Source: Numida meleagris
Taxonomy: Eukaryota; Chordata; Aves; Galliformes; Numididae
Length of the DNA stretch: 64,000 nt
Direction of reading: 5' to 3'
Assembly: GCF_002078875.1 (NCBI RefSeq)
Contig: NC_034414.1
Location: forward strand, 12,466,355-12,530,354
The translations under genes were made by a program, and so were the position numbers. Shown here in pieces: positions 52,278 to 64,000 of the stretch. How positions within the stretch are numbered: the first letter of the stretch is position 1; each line of letters begins with the position of its first letter. The notes below the pieces were generated by a model that saw only the letters and a list, made by a program, of their open reading frames with translations, was not told the DNA's origin and made no database searches.

Positions 52278-55200
52278 CTAGGGCTCAGAAAACATTAGCA
52301 CCTTTCATCCCAGGAAAACCAAGCTGCATCACCTCTAGACCTCTCAGCCCCCCTAAGCTTCCTTAAGTCCATCAAAATTTTCCCTTTTTAGCAATCAAGA
52401 CCTGAGCCACAAGTGAATTTTTGCTTACTCTTCCAACGCTTTTCAAAGGAATCAAGTCATGACCAGTAAATCCCTCTTTGTTTCCTGTAACAACCCCATT
52501 CAGTCTTCATTATTTTATGAAAATTAAAAATATCACTTCAGATTGATAAAGAAATTGCCAGTCAGCCCTGACTGTTACTGTGTACATATTTTCCCACACC
52601 TCCGTGCAGCGCAAAACCCCACGAGGCCAAAAAATTTCAGTAATACAGATGTCCCCATGCACATCCAAATACGAGCTAGTGGAACAGGGTCTTCAGCAGA
52701 TGCACGTTTTTACCCAAGGGAACTTCTCTGCCATTTTTCTCAGAATTATTTTTTGATTGTTTCATTCACACAACTGCTTCCTAGCTCCTTACATTCTCAG
52801 TGTCCCTCTCTCACATAAAGAAGCCCAAAACACAGTTCCTTACATTTCGATTTTGATGCTTGCTTTGGAGACCACTAGTTTACTCTTTTATTGAGTTCAC
52901 AAACACCATCTCACAGAAGAAACAAAAGAAGCCAAGAATGGAGAACAAGTAGTTTCAAAACCACTTTTAACTGACCACCTGATGTTTTCAGGTCAAGAAT
53001 CACAGTGTGCAGCATATACCAAAAACCAACTCGGTGTCTGTCTTTTCCTCATATGCTATTACTTGCAAGCAGCAAAAAATATTTCATTATAGCATGTAAA
53101 TATCATCATTATCTATTTGAATGTGTGCATTTCTAGTAGTGTAAACTTACTGATATGAATGGTTCTACTGAACAACGACTGCAGGCAAACACTATCCAAA
53201 TCCATATCATTAAACAACTTTTTATGCGCTTAGAATACAAGGCACAGTGACTATTTGGTAACAAAACATCAAATTTTACTTAACTACTTCTAAGGTGCTT
53301 TTGTGGATGCATATTTGCAGTTGGAAGCTTTTGGAAACAACCATGGCTCCACATTTTACAGTCCACCCTTTTTAATCCATTTGGAGTATTTTCTGGAATA
53401 CGTCAGTGAAGCTGCTGAGAATCACCAAGAAATCAAATGCATGTATTGTGGGAACTCCGCTCTTCCCTAACCATAGCGATACTCACTACCATTTTTCTAC
53501 ATTAAAAAAAAAAAATGCAGAGACTTTGGCACACAAAGCCTGAAAACAGCAAGAAGTCCTGCATTTTTTGTAGAACTAAAAGGCAAAACAGCACTTTTCC
53601 TGAAGTTCATACCCTCAAACAATTCACTTTGAATATTTTATTTGGGTGTTCAGAACAGGCAGACACTGTCTCTAAGAGAGCTCCTTACAGGAGACCGGTA
53701 TTGCTATGGCTGGGGCCACACATCCTAAGCCAGCAGCTGTCCCGTGGCCAGCCCTGCCCAGCCACACAGCCTGGAAAGAAGTGGCCCCACCAATATGAGG
53801 TGAGGCTGTGTGGCTCTGTCACCTTTTTTTTTTTTAGTGTGTGTTTTTCCTCAACCCTCCTTACAGTATTTGCTTCTTTTATATTATTTCCACCTACGAT
53901 ATTCTTCCCGAAATACTGCATCCTAAACACCAGGCAGCATTAAAGTATTAACAAGAGAATATTACCAACAAGAAGGAACACTGCTCTCATTTCAAAGCAC
54001 AGAGGAGGCTTTTTTGCTTCTTCCAGCAATAAATCCAAATTTATTATGGTATTGTCAACATCTTGGTTCTTCACCACACAACATTAGGATGTGGGAGGCC
54101 TAATTTTCAGAGAAATTGTTAAACGATTGAGGAAGCTCTCAGGCAGAACCAGACTGTCCTCTCATCTTTCTGCCAGGCTCCACTGACCTCAGCGAGCACT
54201 GCTGCTTGCACAAACTGCCTGTGCACAACCATACTCTCATCAAGGAGATTAAAAAACTATTTAATCTCCAAAGCATCCAATATTCTTGGAAAGAAGTGAG
54301 CAGGTTACTGGAAGTACAGAACCACCACTGTGTAACACCATTTGAAGTCTGCATCATTGGAGTCAGTGCTTTTGGGAAATACGTTATCCAAGATAACCAT
54401 CAGCTGTTCAGGAAAGTAAAACTGCCTCACTTCCAGCACAATCCTCACTGTCTACCCCGCTCTCTCTCTCACACACACAATTGCAAATGAAATCATCAAC
54501 TTTGTAATAAAAAAGAAAAAAAGACCATCACAATATGATCTCCTCTTAAAATATAAGAAAACAAAGGGAAAAAGTTTTCATATACCAACTAACCCAACAT
54601 GGAGAGAATTTTCTTGGTTCATTTATTTTCCAGCAGAGCTACAGGCATGCGGCTTCCACAAGGCTTTACTTTGTACAAACACATCAAGCCATGAATTTTG
54701 CTGACTGTCCGCTCCTTTACCTCTCCACACAAATGGTGCTGATGCCTTCAGGATGTCATGTAACTCTGTCTACTCCTGACTATTGATTCTATGTTCCTGC
54801 AGCTCTTAGTAACTGTACAGCTCCCTGAAGCAAATTTACTGGAAATAAATATAAACTTGCTAAGACTGCAATTCAAAGATGAATAGAAAACCTCTCATAA
54901 ATAAGTATACTGTTTAGAAAGACTCAAAGAGACTAGAGAGAAAATGGGGGGGGACGACAAAAAAACATGTCTGAAGTGATCCTACAGAGCTGATAAAAAG
55001 GCATATTTATTAAGAAGTTGAATTATCATTAAACCTTCAAAGTTTCAGCTTGAACATTTTTGCTAAGACTACAGCCAGAGCATGCTGCCAGAAAGTCTTA
55101 TGTCAGCATGAGAAAAATAGGCGTACTAAAGTAAATAGAAAAAGAAAAAACACAACTCACAGCCCCTTGCTGCTGCTCCACTAGAGTAAGGTCAGAACGC

Positions 55201-57734
55201 ATTCTGGGCTGGAAAGCACACTGCAGCTGGCCAGCACCAGTCAGGCTGGGGAGCCCACCAACAAAACTCCCTGTTATTCACATTCAGGAGAGCTACTCAT
55301 TTGCCTCAGCCAGGTAGGTCTCTAAGACCACACACTCCCTCCACAGTTTATTTTGACCTAGCAGCTGCCAAATTGTAATACATTTCTATTTACGCTGTCT
55401 CTCTCCCACATGTTATTCACTGCTTTTTCCCCTCTTTCATTCTCCTCTACCTTTGATGCACAATCCTTTCACTCGGGTACTAGTGCTTCAGTTTCAAATA
55501 ACCTTTACTTCTCTTGCTGTACTAAGAGAGTGAAAGTAGCAGCCTGCTCAGCTTCAATAGCTTGCTAGATGATCCAAGCAGTCCAGGAGCACCATATTCT
55601 TGGAAAGTCTCTCATCTCACAAGCCGAAGGAAGCACTTGCTGGTCATTCAATTCATATCACAAAACAAATGTTATGACCTGTTTCTAAACATAACAGCAT
55701 TTTGCAGTTTGAAAAAAATGGAGCAGACAATAAAACCACTCCAATACCATTCAAGGCTGATTGCAGAAGGAGCAGTTTCACAAGAGCAACCAAATGCATA
55801 CTAATTTATCCACAGAATTTGCTGATACACACGGTGATCTGTGCCTACAAAAAAAGAACAAAAATTTCCTCCCCAAAACCTCATGTGATAACACACTCTG
55901 CTTAATAATTCATTGCTGAGAATGGATATCATCCAATAGCAATCATCTTAGTGTTTCTTTGGTTTCAACTGCAGCACCACAGTCAGTCTTTTGATGCCTC
56001 CATAGAATGAAATAAGGTCTTCATCTCTCAGAAGTAAATGTTTTCTTGATTAAGAAGCCACCTGATGAAAATGCAACTGTAGAGCTGAAAGTATGAAGGT
56101 TTTAACCAGTTCCAGAATAAGCAATCTAGCTGCGGAAAAATAAGGAACTGAGAACACACTTCTCTGGTGAGCTCACTCCCCAGAGTCAGGGGACTTCCAC
56201 CACAACTTAGGGCACTACCAGGGATAAAATCCCACAAAGAGCACTGTGAGAAACATGAACCCCCATCTACTGAAGAACTGTGGTAATGACAACCAAGTTG
56301 AATTTCAAAAATGGAATTTTGGCAAAGACAATCGGTAAATATTTTTCCTCTTTATGGGATGTTAACGAAACTCACAAGGCAACAAGAACTTAGAAACGTA
56401 AGCACAGCTGAAGACTGCAGAACATCCATGTTTATATTTTATTTGAGCTATGCGGTCAATCCTACTATAACATGATTACACAACAGTGCTGTGAAACATA
56501 GTAAATATATATTTTCACTTGTGAACTAAAGCTCACCACAACCTTATTCTGGCCTCACTTATAGACAAATTATCATTACAGATGGATTGCATTTGACTGC
56601 AAAGATAATTAGGGTCAATAATTACTTCTCTCTTATTTCCAAATTTTGACAAAGATTGCATAAGCTACACCTTCTGGAATAAAAAAAATAGCTTCAATAC
56701 AACAGATTTTAGAAAGCTCTCATTGCTCACATTTGCAGATAATGTGCAAATGAATACCTGTAATTTACAAAATGGTAATGCTTGTTTGTTGTTTTTTTTT
56801 TTGAGAAGGGATCCTACTTTCAATCTAGCAGAGTCCCCTGCACTGTCTGCATTAAGGACATCATACACATTGCTGAAAACAGCCTACAAAGGAAAGAGGA
56901 TGGACAGCGAAGTTCTGCAATCTGAATTCGTTTAGAGATCTTGAAATTAAGGAGGGCTGTGAGTGAATCAAGACTCCAGAATGGCTGATGAATTTCAACC
57001 AATGGGCAAAACTGAGACAGATAAAATTTACTGTGAACAGCTAACACATAATGCATTTCTTCTGGGTACCAAAAAAAATCGTGTAAACTGTTCATATGCA
57101 CAGGTAGATTCTTATTCAGTTGGAAACTCTCAAGGGAATTATCTAGTATCACTGTGGACCTCTCACCAGAAAGGGGCTCGACATATGACAGCAACGCAAA
57201 AAGCAACAAATTAAATTCATTTAGAGAGGAAGATGGTGGGGCTGTCTTTCCACATAGACTAACTACATTTTATGGTTTCATTTAGATACTGTCAGTAAAA
57301 AAGGATGAGTACTCTCAAAAAGAAAAACCAAATGTCTTGGTCTAACAAAAGCAATTGAAATATGTAACAAAGATCCACAATGTTCCTTAGAATCAAGTTA
57401 TTTAATCCCTGAGACAGAGGAAACTAATATTTTAAAATCATGCCTTCAACAAAATCCTACTTAGGAGTAGCACAGATGACTAGCTGAAATAGTACCAAAA
57501 AGATTATTCTTAATTTCAGACCTAATTTCATTGCACTACAATTGTATCTAGTACTCTAATTGTGACATGCTCATTCTGTTTTCATACTATCAAGACTGAA
57601 GAGATTCTGCTAAGAAGGCTCCACAGAACCATAACAGACTGAATCAGCGCTATTCCCAAGTGTACACATAGGCAACAGTAGATATAGTCGCTTTTAACCA
57701 GTTTTGGATCACCCAAGAAAAGTAGTGGTCGCCA
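52278..57734. other. Unique non-coding DNA, probable intron
   Basis: Short frames only, the longest 142 codons (plus, 53515-53943), no recognisable domain. One microsatellite at 54461 and a G8 run at 54946. Nothing else is recognised. Confidence 0.6.
54461..54479. repeat. (TC)5(AC)4 compound microsatellite
   Basis: Seen: alternating TC then AC dinucleotides. Simple repeat. Confidence 0.85.
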
Positions 57735-57984
57735 ATTTAGAAATAAAGAAGGAATTGCTTACCCCCTTTGTGAGGATCAGAGCTCATTAGACACTCCAAA
57801 GGAGGTGATCTCCAAGTAGAGATGCTTCCCCTTCGGTTGCCAGCCCTTAAATGAGGTTAGGGAGGCATGGACCCAGGGCCGGTCCCTTCTGGTCACACAG
57901 GTGATTTGCTTCCACCTGTTCTCCCAAGGCTGGCTATGCCCCTTTACTAGGTGCTCAATCACTGGTTGAGGCTGTGATCTAACA
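57735..57984 (-). repeat. GC-rich segment, possible decayed LTR or other interspersed repeat
   Basis: Seen: a compact GC-rich block in AT-rich surroundings. Read on the minus strand it starts TGTTAGATCACAGCC, carries a TTTAAG box about 135 bases in, and reaches a GGGG/GTAAGC donor-like site near 57765. The layout (TG start, TATA-like box, then a donor-like site) resembles a retroviral LTR or leader, but I do not recognise the family and see no paired end. A 71-codon minus frame crosses it without recognisable domains. An exapted exon or a non-repeat regulatory island are alternatives. Confidence 0.27.
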
Positions 57985-58076
57985 GTTTCCATACACTAAG
58001 ACAAGAAGATTTTGGAATGGAAGAAACAAGGAAATGAATGCGTTATTACTGCAGATGATATCCACAGCTATTTTAC

Positions 58077-58098
58077 TTTTTTTTTTTTTTAAAAAAAA
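58077..58098. repeat. T14/A8 homopolymer junction
   Basis: Seen: fourteen T followed by eight A, which is self-complementary over 16 bases. Simple repeat. Confidence 0.88.
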
Positions 58099-59159
58099 GC
58101 AAATCAACATTTTCGTAATAAGTAAAGACAACAGCTGATCTGCTTCTCCCACAAGTCATTAAAGGTCTTATTGAAATGATCACTAACTAGAAATACAGTC
58201 ATGAAGACAACAAATAAAGGAAAGACAGTCGGTTTTCTAATGTCAAGAGATTACCTGGTTCATCTACAAGAGGCAAGTTTTTTTTATACTGGATATTTTG
58301 CTTTAGATATTTCCTGCCATTTAATAAATAAATAGAAATAAACTTATAAGCACCCCTAGAACAACTTCCCATGAGTTTGAGTGCTCACTGTACATACCAA
58401 CCCTCCTTTCTCCATCTTCATCTTATCCCTCACTCACGTTCACCTTAAAAGAATAGTCCATTGTACCTATTCCTCCTTTAATTATTTGTCAATTGAAATC
58501 AAGATAATCCTCATCTTCCTGAGGCTAGGTGATATTCTTTTCATATTCAGCCCAAGACTTTTTCCAGCTTTTCAACTGCTTTCTTCTACAGGTTACAAGC
58601 TATTTTTTTCATGCTGTTCTTGAATTGCACAAATCCATCCCATACAGCACATAACAACAGCAAAGGCTAATACCCAGTACAAGAATTCGCTTTTGTGTTC
58701 AGACTATCAAGAACAGAATTAACTCTTTTGGGCTACAGCATAATGCCATGAGCTTGAACTCAGTTGATATCCATCCAAACTACCACATTTCTCAAAGCAA
58801 CTCCTGCCCAGCAAGCGGAAATTCCTTCCTCCTATTACTACGGCCTACATTCTTGCTCACAAATGTAGGGCCTTACACGCTGCAAAGCTGGCCTTGCTAG
58901 TGTCTGCCCTCCTGAAGTAGACAAAAAGTCCAGATTTTTCTTTTTATACTAGTGACTCCACTAGAAACACACGCATTTGTATAGGAGTTCAATTTACAGT
59001 GATATTTCTGGGATCTCTCACAGCCATTTTGCCACAACTTTCTCATTTTTCAATGTTGTTATTATTTTGTATCTCTATGATCAAAATTTCACGCTATCAG
59101 AATGTTTAGCCAAACACTGGACAGAAATCTAAGTGTTACATCCATATTTGACATTGATA

Positions 59160-59199
59160 CATTTATCAAACTTCCATCTCATGGAAAGTTTGATAAATG
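59160..59199. repeat. Near-perfect inverted repeat (hairpin), 18-bp arms
   Basis: Seen: the left arm CATTTATCAAACTTCCAT (59160-59177), a 3-base loop CTC, and the right arm ATGGAAAGTTTGATAAATG (59181-59199). The arms are complementary over all 18 positions with one unpaired extra A in the right arm. The loop is too short and the stem too small for a typical pre-miRNA. It may be a remnant of a small inverted-repeat transposon or a local fold-back mutation product. Confidence 0.85.
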
Positions 59200-59731
59200 A
59201 TAAATTGACAGAAAACTATGTATTACATTAGTTTTAAAAAAATTTATTTTCCATCACCGCATACTTGCTGCAGGCAACTATATTATCATCCTTTAAACCC
59301 TTACTGATGTCAGCCATGCCATTGTTTTAGCCAAGGAAAGTATCAGGCTGACAGTCCTATAGTTGTTTGAATCATGTTGTTCAACCTTTTCAAATATTAG
59401 CAAGGCACTGTCTTTTAGTCTTCTGAAACTTCCCTGATGTTCTAGAAAAATAAAAATTACCATCAACAACTCAGAGAGCACTTGGACCAACTCCTAAAAA
59501 ATTCTGAGATGGAAATGATTTATTATTGATAATTTTAAAATTCCACCTCTAGAGGCTCAGGAAATGCTGGTAAGAGGAAGGGCATCTCATCACAATATTG
59601 TATGTCTGCCCGTTCCCCCAAATGCAAAATACAAATTACCTGTAATGTAAAACTTGCCTCACCAGAGTTTGATGTTTTGCCAATGGACATATTTAAGATG
59701 TCTTGTTATTGACAGTTGTTGTGATTTAATC

Positions 59732-59745
59732 CCAGCAGGTGGCTG
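59732..59745. promoter_or_regulatory. CTCF-core-like motif in LTR
   Basis: Seen: CCAGCAGGTGGCTG fits the CTCF core CCASYAGRKGGCRS at 13 of 14 positions. It lies 15 bases inside the LTR end at 59717. Binding is inferred from the motif only. Confidence 0.3.
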
Positions 59746-59894
59746 AGCACCACACAGTCATTCACTCACTCCCTTTCTCCCCAGTGGGATGGGAGAGAGA
59801 ATCGGGGAAAAAAAGGTAGATCTTGTGGGTTGAGATAAAACTATTTACTAAGATAGAGAAAAGGAAAAGGACAACAGTTATGACTACATATAAA

Positions 59895-59910
59895 TATATA
59901 TATATATATA
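59895..59910. repeat. (TA)8 microsatellite inside the minus-strand LTR
   Basis: Seen: eight TA units, flanked by further ATA-rich sequence, inside the LTR at 59717-60272. It lies where related bird LTRs carry an AT-rich stretch. Confidence 0.85.
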
Positions 59911-60277
59911 AATAAATGTATATAACAAGTGATGCACAAGCAATTGCTCACTACCCCCCAGCCGATGCCCACCTAGCCCCTTGAGCAGTACAAGAGGGTG
60001 AGATAAACTCCCACTCCCTTCAAGATTCCTTCCGCTTGATGTTGGATGGTATGGAACATCTCTTCAGACAGTTTAAGTCAGCTGTCCTGATTCTGTTCCC
60101 TCTCAGCTCCTTGTATCCTCTGCCAAGAACAGCCTTGGCTCTGTACATCATTGCTTAGCAGCAACTAAAAACATCAGTGTGTTATCAACGTTGTTTTTCT
60201 CCTAGAACCAAAATATAGCATTTTACCAGACACTGTGAAGAAGACAATTCCATCCCAGCTGAAACAAAGATAACAGT

Positions 60278-63200
60278 GTTCAGTCTTCTGTAGCTGTCTC
60301 TGAGAGCAACCTTATCCAGAATACAACAGCTCTTCTCTTGTCTCTGTTAGATGGGGCTGGTCATCCTGTGGTGGTGTGGCTCACAACAGGCTACCGCCAG
60401 TGCCTCACATTATGTATTCTTCCAAGGAGCAGAGAGGCCTTCCTCCCCATGAGGATACAAGACCTTTTATTTTTACCTTTTTAAATGACTGAGGAACAGG
60501 TAATGCAGTTTTTGATAGATATGGCCCTACTGCTCCTACAAGCCTACTCAATTCTTCCTAAATAAACAGTAACCACATCAACACTCCAAGCATGCAACTT
60601 TTTCCATAAGTTTTTGTACTGAAATATTCTGTTGTACTATGGCCTAAAGGATGGCACTTTATTCCCTGATGTATGCTTCAGACTACAAGCGAGAGGGCTA
60701 ACATGAGCAAGGTAGGGAGGGCAGAGATGCTATCAGTGACTTCCTGCATTAGCTCATCTATCTTCCCACTGCTCAGCTCAGGCATACAATCACCACGCTC
60801 CCACACACGCATCCGGCCAGGCTCCCGTGTTCAATCATGTCTTGTCTTTAGTTCTCACAGGATTGCTCTGCAACAGTATGCAGGAATCAGAGAGAAAAAA
60901 CAACTTTGCACATTATGTTTTATGACTAGTAGTATGTACTCAAACAAAAAAATACTTTAACTGTTGAAGACAAAAACGCTTTCTGTAATATATCCAGAAA
61001 GCTACTGGGAAATGTGATCAGAACTGCCTTTACAAGACCTATTTTCCTTTTCAATTTATAAAACGTCGCTTAAATAATGTGTTTTTTAAATTTCAGCTTC
61101 ATCTGATCCCACAGCCCATGCCACTAGCATACAAAATTACAATAACTGAAGAATGGAGTTTCACATTTTATTCAAGCAGCAGCATTTTTGCAACAGATGA
61201 GAAGTACTACAGGATATATTCCAGTCAGCAGCCCACCAGATTTCACAACTAATTACAAAACACACCCACTTATCATGCATTTGTAATTTAAAACGGCATC
61301 CCGCTTCAGACGGAAATCAAGAGGCAGCACTTCTCCCTGTATCAAACTCTTGCAGAAACCTAGTGAATTCATTCAACCTGAAGCAATGTATGTGACACAG
61401 CTAACAGGAATATCAATAACAAAACCTTTTTGTGGACATTCTGAGACCTGATAAAACTGAAATGTAACTGTATGACAGCTAAATTCTACCTCGTCTGTCC
61501 TGAGTTCTCAGGCCATCACTACAAGAATGCTTTACTCTCACAATGAAGGTCACAGCATAGGAAAGATTAAGAACTATTCCTGAGAATGAGGTGAAGCACA
61601 TGTACTCGTGCCTAGGCACATTGCTTACATTTTCAAACATAATGAGTGTCAGATTGCCAACTGACAAAGCTGTTGCTGTTTTGACTTTAGAGCTCTCTGG
61701 CCAATATACCTTTGGACACAGAGCATTAGGGTGAAGGTGACTTCTCTTCAACCTCTACTGATCCTCCGAGGCTTTAACATTTACTCCTTTGCCCAGCCTC
61801 TCCAATACATGCTACTTCCCCATAACAGTGGTGGCACACGCATGGCACGGCTGCCCTGCTACTACAATTTCAGGCAGCTATGGGATTTGAAGTGTGTTGC
61901 TTCCAGTTACTCCAAACACACTCAATCACAGTAGAAAAAAGGAATTTGATTTTTTTTTATTTTTAAAAAATGATAAAAAATCATTTTAAAATCATTAAAA
62001 ATATCTTATCATTAAATCATTTTAAAATGATTTTTAAGCTGTTTCAATATAATGGATTAATGTCTTCTGTAGCAGAATTCACCACAAAAATAGCTGAAGT
62101 GTTTTAAAGTACACTGAATCACTTTACTATCTGGCCAAAAATGACTAAAAGATAGTTGTAAGCAACTTGCTTTTCCAACACAGCACTGAAATCTTATAGT
62201 ACTGACTGGATAAGGAGGAGCTTGGTTAGTTATGGTATGTTTAGAGCTACACAACCTGAGAAATATTCAGATGAAATCGGTAATCTTACTCTGAATGTAT
62301 TCATAAGCAGAATTTTTAACCGTGAGTAAATTCCTGTCAGATTTTAACACACTCGTTCCTTTTCAAACCAGAGAGTTCTAACATCACACTTATCAACTTT
62401 GCATGAAGCATGCACCTATTTTTGTGATTGCAAAGCTTTCCCCACCCCACCTCCCATCTCCTCAAAAGAGCTTGCATCTCATTCGAGTTTCTGAAAAGAA
62501 TATCTCATAGGACTACTGCATGAGAGAAATAACTCACTCTCTAGATCAGAGGTTCGAAACTTTCTAACTCAGCTGCTGAGCATCACTCAACATAGGTGCA
62601 GGAAAGCTCTCGCCATTCATTCCTTGCTGAATGCTTCATACAATTTGTGTAATGCGAAGCAAAGCATCTGCGAATGTCATACAGACAAAAAAATCTTTCA
62701 CACACTTTTTTTTCTAGACTACTTTTAATTTTTCCATTCATTTTCTCCTTTCAACTCTGCCATCTCATATTTTGTTTTCCTATGTGCACATATAAGGATT
62801 CTTTGCAAAGAGGACATCTTCCATTCCTTGTTAGGTTCTGCAGCCCACAAGGAAAACCACTAAGCTAAGCTACTGGTGCAAAAAGACCAAATAAAAACAT
62901 ACTGTGTGTGTTGGAGATCGCCTTAAGTGAAACTAAGGCTGTAAAATATTCTGGATGTTTTCCTGCTTGATATTACTCTGTAGTCTGCAATGAGGAGATC
63001 TCCTAAAGCTGAAAGGGACGTTCATGCAATGCGTTTCTTTTCTGTTCCTACCTTGGAAAAATCATCAGGTTTTTTAAAGCTCCATATATATTGTTTCTAT
63101 GTTCTTTTTCAATTCTTCATTAAAGACGAACAAACCTTTTATGCAGAAGAAACCAGACTACAACTGCTAATTTACCCATACAGAAGAAAATATTTAGCGT

Positions 63201-63555
63201 ATCCTTAAGTTTACCATTATTAGGAATATACAGAAGCCCATATTTAGAAGCTAAGTTTCTATTCTGGAGGTTCCTGAATACAGAAAACACTGCTAATTTT
63301 AACACAAACACAAATAAGATAAAGCACAGAACTACACTGTACCTTTAAAAAGAATAAATTCAGTCTACGACTGATTTAACGAGTGCACAAATTATACTTA
63401 AAATCATTTTTAAAGGAACAATTTTTTACATGCTTTTCTACACAGGCTCCTCTTTGACTCAATGGGAGCTAAGAAACATCAAAGGCTAAATTGTTCATGA
63501 GACTGCCTGAAGGAAAAGGTTCTTTCAGGTCAGCACGAAGGGTAATAACATTCAC
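60278..63555. other. Unique non-coding DNA with AT palindrome cluster
   Basis: Holds the palindrome cluster at 61980-62033. At about 63190-63248 a minus-strand 59-base frame sits between a good acceptor and a GTAAAC donor, but its phases do not fit the neighbouring exon calls. Nothing else is recognised. Confidence 0.55.
61980..62033. repeat. AT-rich palindrome with direct repeat
   Basis: Seen: a perfect 20-bp palindrome AAATCATTTTAAAATGATTT at 62014-62033. Its 13-base core ATCATTTTAAAAT also occurs at 61980-61992, giving a direct repeat 36 bases apart. The surrounding 90 bases are almost all A and T. Confidence 0.8.
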
Positions 63556-63606
63556 CTCAGCCTCAGCAATTAAGGAAATGGTTTCCCTCTCTACAGGCAT
63601 CAGTCT
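63556..63606 (-). CDS. SERGEF: Candidate upstream SERGEF exon, 51 bases
   Basis: Seen: on the minus strand a strong acceptor (GTTCCTTTGGTTTTCCAG) opens a 51-base frame, RLMPVERETISLIAEAE, that ends at a GAG/GTGAAT donor in phase 0. Phase 0 is what the exon at 46487-46523 needs. The joined reading would place a P-V then I-x-x-I pattern just before IACGSEH, as in RCC1 repeats. In human SERGEF, as recalled, the stretch before CGSEHN is poorly conserved but also contains M-P and ends L-x-x-x-x-E. Against it: the donor is weak because its fifth intron base is not G, the frame stays open for 28 more codons past the donor, and identity to the recalled human sequence is low. It could be a pseudo-exon. 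The two exons would be separated by about 17 kb. Confidence 0.35.
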
Positions 63607-64000
63607 CTGGAAAACCAAAGGAACAATGTATTCAACACAAGCATGAATGAAATGTTGACCAGATTAAAAAAAAACTGAAAATATACTTGGATAACAAAAG
63701 AGTTTTTTGGAGGGGAAAAAATGAGTAGCTAGGCAATGTATTAAAATTACTTCTCTGGCTTCTATTCAGATGCTGTCCAAGCACAGTTCATTGTTTGGCA
63801 TGTCGCTTGCATCCCCTCACTTCACCTTCATTCTCTCACTCAGATAACCCACAGATAAAAATACAGAGCCTTATTCTAGCATTCAGCAATATTAACCCAG
63901 TAGCCAGAAGCAAAACTGGGGCTTTCCTGATTCATAAAGAACTTGTGTAGTCCCCGTCAACCAGGGGAAGGCAAAAACTCCCATCAGACGAAGACAGCTA
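63607..64000. other. Unique DNA upstream of the candidate exon
   Basis: The first bases supply the branch and pyrimidine tract for the acceptor of the exon at 63556-63606 on the minus strand. No other feature is seen. Confidence 0.55.

Larger units (their letters stand above)
57985..59711. other. Unique non-coding DNA with one strong hairpin
   Basis: AT-rich stretch holding the T14/A8 run at 58077 and the hairpin at 59160-59199. No coding evidence. Confidence 0.6.
59717..60272 (-). mobile_element. Older solo LTR of a widespread avian ERV family
   Basis: Seen: the plus strand begins TGTTGTGATTTAATCCCAGC and runs through a TGAGCACCACACAG block, a TGGGATGGGAGAGAGAATC block, a TGTGTTATCAACGTTG block and a terminal ATCCCAGCTGAAAC. 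In reverse complement these are the landmarks of the common bird LTR that starts with a CTGGTTTCAGCTGGGAT-type end, so the LTR sense is minus. The 5 bases ACAGT occur on both sides (59712-59716 and 60273-60277) and may be the target duplication. The low-coordinate tip is TG-like, but the high-coordinate tip is decayed. A (TA)8 run at 59895-59910 lies in the R/U5-like region. No viral coding region is attached. The divergence suggests it is older than the LTR at 17.6 kb. Confidence 0.8.

Noticed and set aside
62549..62559. GGTTCGAAACT, resembling a tRNA B box
   Set aside because: No A box at the right distance and no acceptor or anticodon stem can be drawn.
63190..63248. Minus-strand 59-base frame between TTTTCTGTATTCAG and GTAAAC
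   Set aside because: Good acceptor and protein-like translation, but its phases do not connect with the candidate exons on either side and the peptide is not recognised.

Overview
The window looks like avian nuclear DNA, probably from a landfowl or a related bird. The evidence is three pieces of CR1 LINE, two of them with the 3' end typical of bird and reptile CR1, plus two solo LTRs of bird endogenous-retrovirus type. Repeats are sparse, there are no SINE arrays, and the sequence is CpG-poor and AT-leaning. There are no operons, tRNA genes, rRNA genes or CRISPR arrays. None of the long open frames looks like a gene: the longest is 181 codons and none contains a recognisable domain.

The best gene evidence is a 37-base exon on the minus strand at 46487-46523. 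It has near-consensus splice sites and encodes IACGSEHNLAVV followed by the first base of a glycine codon. This matches the RCC1-type repeat near the C-terminus of SERGEF (secretion-regulating guanine nucleotide exchange factor), as I remember that protein. A second, weaker minus-strand exon (63556-63606) ends in the phase that the 37-base exon requires and could be the exon before it. If both are right, the window is nearly all SERGEF intron: about 17 kb between the two exons and more than 46 kb downstream of the second. The codons for the next conserved block of SERGEF (a W-G-W-N motif) were not found on the minus strand of the window, so that exon should lie beyond position 1.

Layout: 1-10117 unique DNA; 10118-10292 CR1 tail (+); 11284-11690 CR1 fragment (-); 11691-17580 unique DNA; 17581-18110 intact solo LTR (+) with a 5-bp target duplication; 18111-46486 mostly unique DNA, with a candidate extra exon at 25147-25214 and a C14/A9 tract at 36353; 46487-46523 SERGEF exon; 48150-48840 GC-rich island; 52104-52277 CR1 tail (+); about 57735-57984 GC-rich segment with LTR-like character; 59160-59199 near-perfect hairpin; 59717-60272 older solo LTR (-); 61980-62033 AT-rich palindrome cluster; 63556-63606 candidate SERGEF exon.

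I found no previously undescribed genetic system. The items most worth checking are the micro-exon, the phase-compatible candidate exon at 25 kb, the hairpin near 59.2 kb and the LTR-borne regulatory motifs.
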